Shown here: positions 16,610 through 26,488 of the stretch, in pieces
How the letters are laid out: every line of letters begins with the position of its first letter
Position numbering within the stretch: the stretch's first letter is position 1
From: Nocardioides sp. BGMRC 2183
GTDB lineage: Bacteria > Actinomycetota > Actinomycetes > Propionibacteriales > Nocardioidaceae
DNA length: 64,000 nucleotides
Direction: 5' to 3'
Assembly (NCBI GenBank): GCA_008123405.1
Contig: VSSA01000005.1
Span: 1-64,000, forward strand
Program-made: the position numbers and the translations under genes
The notes under the pieces: model-generated
The model's database searches: none
Told to the model about the DNA's origin: nothing
The model's input: the letters and a program-made list of their open reading frames with translations, nothing else

Positions 16610-16688
16610 ACTGCCGTCTCAGATCATGGGATGCAAGGGGTAGTGTGGTTCTCGCAGGTTCATCGACGCACGAAACGAGGAGCGAGTC

Positions 16689-18101
<1,413 letters not shown>

Positions 18102-18126
18102 TCGCGTACGTCGCCAAGGAGCCACC

Positions 18127-18726
18127 ATGGACAAGTTCACCACCCACACCGGCGTCGGTGTCCCGCTGCGCCGCAGCAACGTCGACACCGACCAGATCAT
18201 CCCGGCGGTCTACCTCAAGCGAGTGACCCGCACCGGCTTCGAGGACGGGCTCTTCGCGGCCTGGCGCAACGACCCGGAGTTCGTGCTCAACCAGGACGTC
18301 TACGCCGAGGGGACCGTGCTCGTGGCCGGGCCGGACTTCGGCACCGGCTCCTCGCGCGAGCACGCGGTCTGGGCACTGCAGAACTACGGCTTCAAGGTCG
18401 TCCTCTCCGCGCGCTTCGCCGACATCTTCCGCGGCAACTCCGGCAAGGCCGGGCTGCTCGCCGCGCAGACCGACGAGAAGGTGATCCAGCGGCTCTGGAC
18501 CTACCTCGAGGACAACCCGGGTGGCGAGATCACCGTCGACCTGGAGTCCAAGACGGTGCGCACCGCTGACGGTTCGGTCGAGGACAGCTTCGACATCGAC
18601 GACTACACCCGGTGGCGGCTGCTCGAGGGGCTCGACGACATCGGCATCACCCTCGGGCACGAGGCTGACATCGCGTCGTACGAGACGACGCGGCCGAGCT
18701 GGAAACCCGCAACACAGCACGTGTAA
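18127..18726 (+). CDS. leuD: 3-isopropylmalate dehydratase small subunit
   Basis: A 199-residue swivel-domain partner of LeuC. Hallmarks are [17 protein letters not shown] near the N-terminus, [18 protein letters not shown] (substrate-binding loop) and [18 protein letters not shown]. It follows leuC by 25 bp and shares its transcript. A GC-rich hairpin just after the stop probably ends the operon. The product is cytosolic. Confidence 0.96.
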   Translation: MDKFTTHTGVGVPLRRSNVDTDQIIPAVYLKRVTRTGFEDGLFAAWRNDPEFVLNQDVYAEGTVLVAGPDFGTGSSREHAVWALQNYGFKVVLSARFADIFRGNSGKAGLLAAQTDEKVIQRLWTYLEDNPGGEITVDLESKTVRTADGSVEDSFDIDDYTRWRLLEGLDDIGITLGHEADIASYETTRPSWKPATQHV

Positions 18727-18750
18727 GCCACCACGAAGCTCGTCACGACA

Positions 18751-18781
18751 GGCCGTTCTCCGCCACGCGCGGAGGGCGGCC
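18751..18781 (+). terminator. probable terminator of leuCD
   Basis: A 13-bp stem GGCCGTTCTCCGC/GCGGAGGGCGGCC closes over a 5-nt loop (CACGC), with two G-U pairs in the RNA, 24 bp after the leuD stop. The following sequence CGTTGTGC is only weakly T-rich, so termination strength is uncertain. Confidence 0.6.
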
Positions 18782-18859
18782 CGTTGTGCATCTGTGGGGC
18801 CGATGTTGCGCGAAATGGCCTGAAACCCGCGAAAAATCGGGCTTATCACGGCGTGGTGA

Positions 18860-18888
18860 TTGTGAGCCCGCCCATTCCTGCCTAGCGT
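18860..18888 (+). promoter_or_regulatory. candidate housekeeping promoter of the HU gene
   Basis: TTGTGA (18860-18865) and TAGCGT (18883-18888) are separated by exactly 17 bp, close to the actinobacterial sigma-70 form TTGACA/TANNNT. The GTG start of the HU gene lies 84 bp downstream of the -10. The -35 overlaps a dyad (ATCAC...GTGAT, inside GGGCT...AGCCC, about 18837-18869) that could bind a regulator. Confidence 0.5.
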
Positions 18889-18972
18889 GCCACGGAAAGA
18901 CCACGGGCTTTCCTGCCTCGGTCGCCAACAGCTCAGAGCGGCGCCGACGCTGCTCCGGCGGAAGGACAACCA

Positions 18973-19635
18973 GTGAACAAGACACAGTTGGTCGACGCGC
19001 TCGCCGAGCGTTTCGACGGGAACCGCAAGGCCGCGGCCAATGCGCTCGACGCTGTTCTCGACACCATCACCCGCCAGGTCGCGAAGGGCGAGAAGGTCGC
19101 GATCACCGGGTTCGGATCGTTCGAGAAGGCGGTCCGCAACGCGCGCTACGTCCGCAACCCGCAGACCGGTGAGCGGATCAAGACGAAGAAGAAGGCGGTG
19201 CCGAAGTTCACCGCCGGAGCCGATCTGAAGAACGTCATCTCCGGCGCCAAGAAGCTGCCGCCGGTGCCGAAGGCGGCGAAGAAGGCGGCCAGTGCGGCGA
19301 CTGCTCCGGCCAAGGCGGCGGCCAAGAAGGTGGCAGCTCCGGCGAAGAAGGCGGCCTCGAAGAGCACCACCAAGAAGGCCGCCGCCAAGAAGGCTCCCGC
19401 GAAGACCGCAGCGAAGAAGGCTCCCGCGAAGAAGGCTCCGGCCAAGACCGCAGCGAAGAAGGCTCCCGCGAAGAAGGCTCCGGCCAAGACCGCAGCGAAG
19501 AAGGCTCCCGCGAAGAAGGCTCCGGCCAAGACCGCAGCGAAGAAGGCTCCCGCCAAGAAGGCTCCCGCGAAGACCGCGGCCAAGAAGGCGCCCGCCAAGA
19601 AGGCTCCGGCCAAGAAGACCGCCAAGAAGTCCTGA
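18973..19635 (+). CDS. hup: HU-family nucleoid protein with long Lys/Ala-rich histone H1-like tail
   Basis: A 220-residue nucleoid-associated protein. Residues 1-92 are a complete HU domain: MNKTQLVDALAERFDGNRKA, the hallmark GFGSFEKAVRNARYVRNPQTGE and FTAGADLKNVI. From about residue 95 the protein is a basic tail built of PAKK/KAPAKT/AAKK units, like mycobacterial HupB and streptomycete HupS tails, which bind and compact DNA and are targets of lysine modification. The start is GTG 18973 behind a GAAGGA ribosome-binding site. The tail is encoded by near-perfect 42-bp tandem repeats. A strong bidirectional terminator follows. Confidence 0.93.
   Translation: MNKTQLVDALAERFDGNRKAAANALDAVLDTITRQVAKGEKVAITGFGSFEKAVRNARYVRNPQTGERIKTKKKAVPKFTAGADLKNVISGAKKLPPVPKAAKKAASAATAPAKAAAKKVAAPAKKAASKSTTKKAAAKKAPAKTAAKKAPAKKAPAKTAAKKAPAKKAPAKTAAKKAPAKKAPAKTAAKKAPAKKAPAKTAAKKAPAKKAPAKKTAKKS
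19417..19626 (+). repeat. 42-bp tandem repeats encoding the HU tail
   Basis: A 14-codon unit (KAPAKKAPAKTAAK) begins at 19417 and is repeated with no change I can see at 19459 and 19501. It continues with degenerate copies from 19543 to about 19626. Wobble-base identity across units points to recent slippage or unequal exchange rather than old convergent codon use. Confidence 0.85.
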
Positions 19636-19660
19636 GAACTCGTTCTCACCACCTCCAGGT

Positions 19661-19700
19661 ACGACGAACGGGCCGCCCCGCCGGGCGGCCCGTTCGTCGT
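19661..19700. terminator. bidirectional terminator between hup and fbiD
   Basis: A perfect 17-bp stem, ACGACGAACGGGCCGCC paired with GGCGGCCCGTTCGTCGT, closes over the 6-nt loop CCGCCG. It lies between the convergent genes hup and fbiD and is flanked by T-richer sequence on the right and A/C-rich sequence on the left, so it can serve both. Confidence 0.85.
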
Positions 19701-19715
19701 TCTCGGCTGTCGTTC

Positions 19716-20348
19716 TCAGTGAGGTTCCGGTGCCAGCGCCGCCATGGTCGCCGGCCCGAATCCCAGGACTGCAGCGGCCTGCAGCGACGCCAGGTCGTCC
19801 ACGTCGCGGCGCAGCGACGGCGCGGCTCCTGGGATCTCGACGCAGCCGGACGCGCGATGTGCCCGCGCCGACTCCGGACCGAAGCGGGGCTCGAAGGCCT
19901 CCGTGGGGGCGGAGTAGAGCACGGTGCCGGTGCCGTCGGCATCTGCCACGAAGCTGGCCCGGTCGCCGTACCGTGCGACGGCCATCAGCGCGACCGCCAG
20001 ATCCTCGGGCCGCAGTGACGGAAGGTCGGCCAGCACGGCGACTGGACGAAGCAAGGGCCAGCGTGCCGCGGCCTCGACAGCTGCCGCCCGGAGCGCGCCG
20101 TTCAGTCCCTCGCCCGGGTCGGCGGTCGTCTCGGCGCCCAGTGCCCTCAGCGTGTCGGCGAACTCCGCGTCGTCGGTGGTGACCAGGACCCGCGCGACGC
20201 CGTCAGTGTCCAGGCAGGCCCGCACCATGTCGGTGGCGAAGGCCGCTGCGAGTGCCGCACGGTCGGCGACGCCCGCCAGGCGTGACTTGCCGGCGGACGG
20301 TGACTTCACCGGGACCAGGATCGCGAACTGCGCGGACACATCCCGCAT
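19716..20348 (-). CDS. fbiD: phosphoenolpyruvate guanylyltransferase of F420 biosynthesis (FbiD/CofC)
   Basis: A 210-residue nucleotidyltransferase of the CofC/FbiD family, which activates phosphoenolpyruvate (or 2-phospho-L-lactate) with GTP for coenzyme F420 synthesis. Family features are FAILVPVKSPSAGKSRLAG at the N-terminus (nucleotide-binding loop with KSRL), VLVTTDDAEF, VAVLADLPSLRPEDL (the metal-binding Asp after the central strand) and FEPRFGPESARAHRASG. ATG 20348 starts MRDVSAQFAILVPVK. It is divergent from the acyltransferase gene at 20433. F420 is typical of actinobacteria, which agrees with the rest of the window. Confidence 0.85.
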   Translation of the reverse strand: MRDVSAQFAILVPVKSPSAGKSRLAGVADRAALAAAFATDMVRACLDTDGVARVLVTTDDAEFADTLRALGAETTADPGEGLNGALRAAAVEAAARWPLLRPVAVLADLPSLRPEDLAVALMAVARYGDRASFVADADGTGTVLYSAPTEAFEPRFGPESARAHRASGCVEIPGAAPSLRRDVDDLASLQAAAVLGFGPATMAALAPEPH

Positions 20349-20432
20349 CCTCCCAGTGCGTGCGACAGCACGGCGCAGCAGTCCGCGTGGCCAGGGGCTG
20401 ACACCGCTCACCGGGCGGTAACCTGCATCCTC

Positions 20433-21182
20433 GTGACGGTACGAGACCTGACGGAGAAGCGGGGTTGGACGTTCAACATCGCCGTGCCGATCGTGAAGCC
20501 CGCACTCCTCGCGACCACCCGTCGGGAGTGGGTCCACGGTGAGCGGATCCCGGCTACCGGCGGCTTCGTCCTGGCGCTCAACCACATCTCGCACCTGGAC
20601 CCGCTGACCGCAGCGCATCTGGTCTACGACCACGGCCGTCTTCCGCGTTACCTGGCGAAGTCGGGACTGTTCAAGAACAAGGTCCTGGGACATTTCCTCC
20701 GTTCCGCCGGTCAGATCCCGGTCGAGCGGGACTCTCGCGGCGCGGTCGGCGCCTACTCGGCGGCGGTGCAGGCGATCCACGACGGGAAGTGCGTGGTGAT
20801 CTACCCCGAGGCCACGATCACCCGGGATCCGCAGATGTGGCCGATGCGCGGCAAGTCCGGAGCTGCGCGGATCGCGTTGGAGACCGGGTGTCCGGTGATC
20901 CCGGTCGGCCAGTGGGGTGCCCACGAGATCCTGCCGCCCTACACCAAGAGGCCCCATGTGGTGCCCCGACGCACGATCCGGATGCGGGTCGGCGAACCCG
21001 TCGACCTCGCCGACCTGGCCGCCCGGGAACGCACCCCGGAGGTCGTCCACGAGGCCAACGACAGGATCCTTGCCGCGATCACGCACCAACTCGAGCTGAT
21101 CCGCGGAGAGTCCGCGCCGGACGAGCGCTATGACATGCGCGTCCACGGCGACCGGTTCAAGAAGAAGGACGGTGGCAAATGA
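20433..21182 (+). CDS. PlsC-type 1-acyl-sn-glycerol-3-phosphate acyltransferase
   Basis: A 249-residue membrane-associated acyltransferase of phospholipid synthesis. The catalytic NHXXXXD motif is ALNHISHLDPLT (residues about 49-60), the glycerolphosphate-binding block is VIYPEATITRDPQ, and GCPVIPVGQWGAHEI matches the fourth PlsC motif. The start is GTG 20433. The last 4 bp overlap gpsA (ATGA), which makes glycerol-3-phosphate, so the two genes supply consecutive steps of phosphatidic acid formation. It could act on other acyl acceptors, since actinobacteria encode several paralogues. Confidence 0.87.
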   Translation: MTVRDLTEKRGWTFNIAVPIVKPALLATTRREWVHGERIPATGGFVLALNHISHLDPLTAAHLVYDHGRLPRYLAKSGLFKNKVLGHFLRSAGQIPVERDSRGAVGAYSAAVQAIHDGKCVVIYPEATITRDPQMWPMRGKSGAARIALETGCPVIPVGQWGAHEILPPYTKRPHVVPRRTIRMRVGEPVDLADLAARERTPEVVHEANDRILAAITHQLELIRGESAPDERYDMRVHGDRFKKKDGGK

Positions 21183-22183
21183 GTGGACGGGTCGCGGTGC
21201 TCGGCGCCGGCTCCTGGGGAACTGCGTTCTCAATCGTGCTCGCCGACGCGGGCAACGACGTCACGATCTGGGCCCGGCGGGAGGAGGTCGCCGCTGGGAT
21301 CAACGAGACCCACGAGAACGCGGACTATCTGTCCGGCATCGAGCTGCCGCGCACCATCCGCGCCACCCACGACCCGGAGCAGGCGATGGCCGGAGCCGAC
21401 GTGGTGGTGCTCGCCGTACCGTCCCAGTCGCTGCGGGAGAACCTGCCCGGCTTCCTGCCCCACCTGGAGCGCGACGCAGTCCTGGTCTCGCTGATGAAGG
21501 GCGTCGAGCTGGGCACGCTGAAGCGGATGTCGGAGGTGATCGCCGAGGTCGGCGACGTCGCTCCAGAGCGCATCGCCGTGGTCAGCGGGCCCAACCTGGC
21601 GCGGGAGATCGCCCGCCGCGAGCCTGCCGCGTCCGTGGTCGCGTGTGCCGACGAGGACGTGGCGATCAGGCTGCAGCAGCGCTGTCACTCGCCGGCCTTC
21701 CGCCCCTATACCAGCGTCGACGTCCTTGGCTGCGAGCTCGGTGGTGCCTACAAGAACGTGGTCGGTCTCTGCGTCGGGATGGCAGTCGGGCTGGGGTTCG
21801 GCGACAACACCACCGCGTCGCTGATCACCCGCGGTCTTGCCGAGACCGCCCGGCTGGCGATGCGACTCGGCGCCAACCCGTTGACGCTGATGGGCCTGGC
21901 AGGCCTCGGTGACCTCGTTGCCACGTGCTCCTCGCCGCTGTCGCGGAACCGGACCTTCGGCGAGCGGTTGGGCTTGGGGGAGACCGTGGAGGAGATCTAC
22001 GCCTCGACCCGTCAGGTAGCAGAGGGGGCGAAGTCCTGCTCGTCGATCCGCGCGCTCGCCGAGAAGGCCGGCGTCGACGCCCCGATCGCCCAGCACGTGG
22101 ACGACGTCGTCGGTGGCCGCCTCAGCACCGGGGAGATGATGGAGCGTTTCATCGCCCGCGACACCAAGGCCGAACTCGCCTGA
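21179..22183 (+). CDS. gpsA: glycerol-3-phosphate dehydrogenase [NAD(P)+]
   Basis: A 334-residue cytosolic enzyme that reduces dihydroxyacetone phosphate to sn-glycerol-3-phosphate. The Rossmann dinucleotide motif is VAVLGAGSWGTAFS at the N-terminus. Other hallmarks are SLMKGVELGT, VVSGPNLAREIARREP, the catalytic-Lys region LGCELGGAYKNVVGLCVGMAVGLGFGDNT and LGDLVATCSSPLSRNRTFG. Length is normal. Translation is coupled to the upstream acyltransferase. Confidence 0.96.
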   Translation: MSGRVAVLGAGSWGTAFSIVLADAGNDVTIWARREEVAAGINETHENADYLSGIELPRTIRATHDPEQAMAGADVVVLAVPSQSLRENLPGFLPHLERDAVLVSLMKGVELGTLKRMSEVIAEVGDVAPERIAVVSGPNLAREIARREPAASVVACADEDVAIRLQQRCHSPAFRPYTSVDVLGCELGGAYKNVVGLCVGMAVGLGFGDNTTASLITRGLAETARLAMRLGANPLTLMGLAGLGDLVATCSSPLSRNRTFGERLGLGETVEEIYASTRQVAEGAKSCSSIRALAEKAGVDAPIAQHVDDVVGGRLSTGEMMERFIARDTKAELA

Positions 22184-22242
22184 GTTCGATGGCGCGAGCG
22201 TGTCGGCGCTTCGCTTGACACGCTGCCGCGCTCGCGCCGCCC

Positions 22243-23367
22243 TCAGAGCGGGAGCCGGTCCAGGGCCTGCTCGAGGTCGGACCAGAGGTCCTCGACGTCC
22301 TCGATCCCCACCGACATCCGGACCAGACCCTCAGGGATGGTGGGCGCCTCGGTCTTCCACCGGCGCCGACGCTCGAAGGTCGACTCCACGCCACCGAGCG
22401 AGGTGGCATGGACCCACAGTGACGTGCTGCGCACCAGCAGGTCGGCGTGGTCGGCAGAAGCCAGCACCGGCGCCAGGATCGCGCCCATCCCGGGGTAGCG
22501 GACCTCCTCGATCGCCGGGTGATCGGCGAGGCGACGGACGAGCTCCTGCGCGTTGTGCTGGGCACGCTCCAGTCGCACCGGCAAGGTGCGCAAGCCGCGC
22601 AGTGCGAGCCAGACCTCGAACGGACCCGCGGAGTTGCCGACCATGTCGCGGCGCGCCTTGAGGGCGTCGTGGATCTCGTCGTCGGCGGTGACCAGGGCGC
22701 CGAGCACGACGTCGCTGTGGCCGGCGATGTACTTGGTCGCCGAGTGCAGCACGATGTCCGCACCGAGGTCGAGCGGCCGCTGCAGCAGGGGCGTCGCGAA
22801 GGTGTTGTCGACCACCACACGGACCCCGAGCTCCCGGGCGGCCGCGGTCAGTCGCGGGATGTCGGCCAGCTCCAGCGCCGGGTTCGTCGGCGACTCGATC
22901 CACAGCAGCGCGGTGTCCTCGTCCTCGGTCATCGCCGCGATCACCGCGTCGGTGTCTTCGATGTCGACCAGCGTCGATCGCACGCGCCCGCGCAGCTCCG
23001 CGTCACCCAGCGCCACCAGGCAGCCCTGGTAGGCGTGCCGCGGCGCGATCACCGTGCCGCCGTCGCCGACCAGGTCGATCAGCAGGCTCGCGGCCGCCAT
23101 GCCGGAGCCGAACGTCAGCGCGCGCCCGCCTTCGAGCGCTCCCAGCGCCTCCTCGAACGCGTCCCAGGTCGGGTTGCCGTAGCGCCCGTACTCCAGGGCT
23201 CCGGTGGCGACGTACGTCGAGGCCAGCGTGATCGGGGCGTTCAGCGGCTGGTCGGGGGTGTGCGGCGGCCGACCGGCGGTCACCGCGACGGTGCTCGGAC
23301 GCAAGGCGGGTCGCGGCGCGACGGCGGGGGAGACGGACCGTGCGGTGTGGGGCGTCGGATCGGTCAT
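22243..23367 (-). CDS. PLP-dependent trans-sulfuration enzyme (cystathionine gamma-synthase/lyase family)
   Basis: A 374-residue fold-type I PLP enzyme of sulfur amino-acid metabolism. Diagnostic parts are YGRYGNPTWDAFEEALGALEGG, ALTFGSGMAAASLLIDLV (phosphate-binding loop), VVVDNTFATPLLQRPLDLGAD and the cofactor lysine in HSATKYIAGHSD. ESTFERRRRW matches the C-terminal region. Sequence alone does not separate cystathionine gamma-synthase, gamma-lyase or homocysteine-forming relatives, so I give no symbol. ATG 23367 lies 24 bp from the divergent ddl start. Confidence 0.85.
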   Translation of the reverse strand: MTDPTPHTARSVSPAVAPRPALRPSTVAVTAGRPPHTPDQPLNAPITLASTYVATGALEYGRYGNPTWDAFEEALGALEGGRALTFGSGMAAASLLIDLVGDGGTVIAPRHAYQGCLVALGDAELRGRVRSTLVDIEDTDAVIAAMTEDEDTALLWIESPTNPALELADIPRLTAAARELGVRVVVDNTFATPLLQRPLDLGADIVLHSATKYIAGHSDVVLGALVTADDEIHDALKARRDMVGNSAGPFEVWLALRGLRTLPVRLERAQHNAQELVRRLADHPAIEEVRYPGMGAILAPVLASADHADLLVRSTSLWVHATSLGGVESTFERRRRWKTEAPTIPEGLVRMSVGIEDVEDLWSDLEQALDRLPL

Positions 23368-23391
23368 GGCACAACGGTAGGGTCTACGGCG

Positions 23392-24528
23392 ATGAACGAG
23401 ACCACCGGATCGACGCCGGACCAGCGCACCCGGGTGGCGGTGGTCTTCGGCGGCCGCTCGGGCGAGCACGCGATCTCCTGCGTCACCGCGGGCAGCGTGC
23501 TGCGCGCCCTCGACCGAGACAAGTACGACGTGATCCCGATCGGCATCGCCACCGACGGACGCTGGGTGCTGGAAGCCGACGACCCCGACCGGCTACGGAT
23601 CACCGGCCCACAGGAGCTGCCCGCCGTGGACGGCGCGCGCGCCGGGATCACCCTGGCCCGCACCGAGACCGGGGCAGGTCTCGTGGTGAGCGATCCGTCG
23701 GCCCCGCCGCGCGAGCTCGGCGACGTCGATGTGGTGCTGCCGCTGCTGCACGGCCCGTGGGGCGAGGACGGCACGCTCCAGGGGATGCTGGAGATGGCCG
23801 GCGTGCGCTATGTCGGTGCCGGTGTGCTGGCCTCAGCGGTCAGCATGGACAAGGCCTACATGAAGGTCGTGCTGGCCGCGGCCGGTCTCCCGGTGATGGC
23901 ATCGCACACGGTGACCGCGCGGGAGTGGGCGGCCGATCCGAGCGCAGCCGTGTCGCGGGTCGAGTCGCTTGGCTACCCGCTCTTCGTCAAGCCCGCCCGC
24001 GGCGGATCGAGCATCGGGATCGGCAAGGCCCACGACCGCGACGGCCTGGCCGAGGCGATCGTCGAGGCCCTCCGACACGACCCGAAGGTCCTGGTCGAGG
24101 TCAGTGCTGAAGGCGCTCGCGAGATCGAGTGCGGCGTGCTGGAGGCGTTGGACGGCAGCGTGGAGACCAGCGTCCCCGCCGAGATCCGGATCTCGGGGGA
24201 CCACGAGTTCTACGACTTCGAGGCCAAGTACCTGCCTGAGGAGCACACCGAGCTCGACGTACCGGCGAAGCTGCCCGACGACGTCGCCACCCGCATGCGG
24301 GAGCTGGCCGCGCAGGCGTTCCGCGCGGTGGGCTGCGAGGGTCTGGCCCGCGTCGACTTCTTCTGGATGCCCGACGGCGCGCTGGTGGTCAACGAGCTGA
24401 ACACCATGCCGGGCTTCACCCCACTGTCGATGTTCCCGCGGATGTGGGCGGCCACCGGAGTCGAGTACGGCGACCTGGTCGACCGACTGCTCCGGCTGGC
24501 GTTGCAGCGCGGCACCGGCCTGCGCTGA
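23392..24528 (+). CDS. ddl: D-alanine--D-alanine ligase
   Basis: A 378-residue ATP-grasp enzyme making the D-Ala-D-Ala dipeptide of peptidoglycan. The N-terminus has VAVVFGGRSGEHAISCVTAGSV. The central parts are LLHGPWGEDGTLQGMLEMAGVRYVG and LFVKPARGGSSIGIGKAHD (ATP-binding loop), and the C-terminal ARVDFFWMPDGALVVNELNTMPGFTP carries the Mg2+ ligands. Length and motif order are standard. ATG 23392 (MNETTGSTPDQRTRVAVV) is the first start after the divergent neighbour. A symmetrical hairpin follows the stop. Confidence 0.95.
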   Translation: MNETTGSTPDQRTRVAVVFGGRSGEHAISCVTAGSVLRALDRDKYDVIPIGIATDGRWVLEADDPDRLRITGPQELPAVDGARAGITLARTETGAGLVVSDPSAPPRELGDVDVVLPLLHGPWGEDGTLQGMLEMAGVRYVGAGVLASAVSMDKAYMKVVLAAAGLPVMASHTVTAREWAADPSAAVSRVESLGYPLFVKPARGGSSIGIGKAHDRDGLAEAIVEALRHDPKVLVEVSAEGAREIECGVLEALDGSVETSVPAEIRISGDHEFYDFEAKYLPEEHTELDVPAKLPDDVATRMRELAAQAFRAVGCEGLARVDFFWMPDGALVVNELNTMPGFTPLSMFPRMWAATGVEYGDLVDRLLRLALQRGTGLR

Positions 24529-24543
24529 GGTCCGCGGGCGCAC

Positions 24544-24566
24544 AGAACGTGTTGGGGACACGTTCT
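24544..24566. terminator. hairpin between convergent ddl and DUF3515 genes
   Basis: The perfect 9-bp inverted repeat AGAACGTGT/ACACGTTCT has a TGGGG loop, 16 bp after the ddl stop and touching the stop of the convergent lipoprotein gene. It is a plausible bidirectional terminator, though without a T tract. Confidence 0.55.
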
Positions 24567-25069
24567 CAGGAAGAGAGGCCGTCGCCGCAGGGCTCGACCA
24601 GCTCACTGTGCTCGGCCACCAGCGGCGCGAGCTTCGCCATGGCTGCGGGGCCGGCGTTCGGGCGCAGCTCGGCGGGCACCTGGATCTCCACGCGCGGGCG
24701 GTAGCCGGCCGCAGTGATGGTCAGGTCGAGTTCCTCGTCGCCGTACTGCTCGTCGGGGATGTACCAGCCGACGTCGTTGACCAGCTCGCACGCCTCGGCG
24801 GTGCTGAAGCCGTCGGGGGCCGGCACCCCGCAAGTCACCACGATCGCGGGATCACCGTAGGCCGCGCCGGGTGCGTCCTCCGGTTCACTCTCCACCCGCT
24901 CCTGCTCGGCCAACGTATCGGGCAGGTCGTCGGTGAAGGCGGCGCAGGCAGCGGCGTCCGCCTCGTCCATCTCCGGTACGTCGATCTCCACTGGGCCGCC
25001 ACACGCGGCGGTGGTCAGCATCAGCGCGATGCAGCCGGCGGCGAGGGCGGTCCCCCGTCGGCGGGTCAC
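24566..25069 (-). CDS. DUF3515 family lipoprotein
   Basis: A 167-residue exported lipoprotein. MTRRRGTALAAGCIALMLTTAACGG is a lipoprotein signal with the lipobox TAAC (lipidated Cys at about residue 23). The mature part contains DAAACAAFTDDLP, VTCGVPAPDGF and the conserved Trp-Tyr pair of DUF3515 proteins (NDVGWYIPDEQYGDEELDLT). Its function is unknown; DUF3515 genes commonly sit near ddl and thiL in actinobacteria, as here. The start is GTG 25069. The upstream AsnC-type gene ends 10 bp away on the same strand, so they are probably cotranscribed. Confidence 0.85.
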   Translation of the reverse strand: MTRRRGTALAAGCIALMLTTAACGGPVEIDVPEMDEADAAACAAFTDDLPDTLAEQERVESEPEDAPGAAYGDPAIVVTCGVPAPDGFSTAEACELVNDVGWYIPDEQYGDEELDLTITAAGYRPRVEIQVPAELRPNAGPAAMAKLAPLVAEHSELVEPCGDGLSS

Positions 25070-25079
25070 CCCTGCAGGC

Positions 25080-25316
25080 TCAGATGTGGACGACAGGGCA
25101 GGTCAGGGTGCGGGTGATGCCCTCGAGGTTCTGCACCTTCGAGACCACCAGCTGACCCAACTCGTCGACATTGCGCGCCTCGGCCCGCACGATCACGTCG
25201 TAGGGCCCGGTGACGTCCTCGGCGAGAGCGACGCCGGGGATCTGGCCGACCTCACGGGCGACCTCGGCGGCCTTGCCGACATCGGTCTGGATCAGGATGT
25301 AGGCCTGCACGACCAT
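25080..25316 (-). CDS. Lrp/AsnC-type ligand-binding (RAM) domain protein
   Basis: A 78-residue protein made only of the AsnC effector (RAM) domain: MVVQAYILIQTDVGKAAEVA, VALAEDVTGPYDVIVRAEARNVDELGQLV and ITRTLTCPVVHI. There is no helix-turn-helix. Such stand-alone RAM proteins form dimers or higher rings, bind amino acids, and may modulate full-length Lrp proteins. ATG 25316 starts exactly at the domain boundary; upstream codons are not conserved. It is divergent from thiL and probably cotranscribed with the DUF3515 gene. Confidence 0.87.
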   Translation of the reverse strand: MVVQAYILIQTDVGKAAEVAREVGQIPGVALAEDVTGPYDVIVRAEARNVDELGQLVVSKVQNLEGITRTLTCPVVHI

Positions 25317-25434
25317 GGCGCACTCCTCACGTGGATGGATCGGTTCTGGCAACCTACCCCCGCCCCTGCGGGGGTGCACAACCCACGCGGGTCCCCACCA
25401 CCCCGCGGCTGGGGTCCTCTGGTGGGATGGGCCC

Positions 25435-26421
25435 ATGAGCGATGCCGCGCCGACCGACCCGACGACCGCGACCCTGGGCGACCTCGGGGAGTTCGGAGTG
25501 ATCGGGCGGATCAGTGAGCTCGTGGCGCAGCTGGCGCCGGGGGAGGACGTGCTCGTCGGCCCCGGCGACGACGCCGCGGTGCTCCGGGTCCGCAAAGGTC
25601 ACATCGTGGTCTCCACCGACATGCTCGTCGAAGGGCGCCACTTCCGCCGCGACTGGGTGGACGCCCATGACGTCGGTCGCCGGGCTGCCGCACAGAACCT
25701 CTCCGACATCAACGCCATGGGGGGACGCGCGCAGTGGCTCACCGTCGGACTGGCGGCCCCAGCTGACCTTCCTGCCGCCTGGGCGCTGGACTTCACCCGC
25801 GGTTTCGCCGAAGAGGCCTCCCTGGTCGGTGCCGGTCTGGTCGGCGGCGACGTCACCTCCGCGGACAGGATCGTCGTCTCGGTAACGGTCGTCGGGGCAT
25901 GCACCGTCTCCCCGGTGCTGCGCAGCGGGGCCAGGCCGGGGGATCGGGTAGCCCTCTGCGGCAGACAGGGGTGGTCGGCCGGTGGGCTCGCCGTCCTCGG
26001 GCGAGGCTTCCGCTCACCGCGGGTGCTGGTCGACGCCTACCGTCGGCCCGAGCCTCCGTACGAGGCCGGCCAGGCTGCTGCCGAGCTCGGCGCGAGCGCG
26101 ATGATCGACATCTCCGACGGGCTCGTCGCCGACGCGGGACACCTGGCTGAGGCGTCCGGCGTGGGGCTGGATCTGCGGTCGGCCGCCTTCGACGTACCCG
26201 AGCCGTTGGTGGCGGTCGGCGCGGCGATCGGCGCGGACCCGATCCAGTTCGTGCTCGGTGGCGGGGAGGACCACTGCCTGATGGCGACCTTCCCGACGTC
26301 GGTGGAGCTGCCCGAAGGGTGGCGAGAGGTCGGCACCGTGGTGGAGCCGGGCCTCGACGGACCGGTCGTGACGGTGGACGGTGCGCCCTACGAGGGGGCC
26401 GCCGGGTGGACCCACTTCTGA
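25435..26421 (+). CDS. thiL: thiamine-monophosphate kinase
   Basis: A 328-residue ATP-dependent kinase making thiamine pyrophosphate, the last step of thiamine cofactor synthesis. Hallmarks are VLVGPGDDAAVLRV (Mg-ATP-binding), VVSTDMLVEGRHFRRDW, RRAAAQNLSDINAMGGRAQW, AGLVGGDVTSADRIVVSVTVVG and SAMIDISDGLVADAGHLAEAS. It belongs to the AIR-synthase-related fold. ATG 25435 begins MSDAAPTDPTTATLGDLGEF. A strong hairpin separates it from the convergent rpmB. Confidence 0.94.
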   Translation: MSDAAPTDPTTATLGDLGEFGVIGRISELVAQLAPGEDVLVGPGDDAAVLRVRKGHIVVSTDMLVEGRHFRRDWVDAHDVGRRAAAQNLSDINAMGGRAQWLTVGLAAPADLPAAWALDFTRGFAEEASLVGAGLVGGDVTSADRIVVSVTVVGACTVSPVLRSGARPGDRVALCGRQGWSAGGLAVLGRGFRSPRVLVDAYRRPEPPYEAGQAAAELGASAMIDISDGLVADAGHLAEASGVGLDLRSAAFDVPEPLVAVGAAIGADPIQFVLGGGEDHCLMATFPTSVELPEGWREVGTVVEPGLDGPVVTVDGAPYEGAAGWTHF

Positions 26422-26428
26422 AAAACAA

Positions 26429-26470
26429 GTCGGCAGGAGCCCGCACCCACGGTGCGAGTCCTGCCGACTC
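26429..26470. terminator. bidirectional terminator between thiL and rpmB
   Basis: An outer 11-bp stem AGTCGGCAGGA/TCCTGCCGACT is continued by an inner stem CGCACC/GGTGCG with loop CAC. The left flank is A-rich (GAAAAACA), which gives a U tract for the minus-strand transcript of rpmB. Confidence 0.85.
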
Positions 26471-26488
26471 GGTGTCAGCGGGGTCGGC

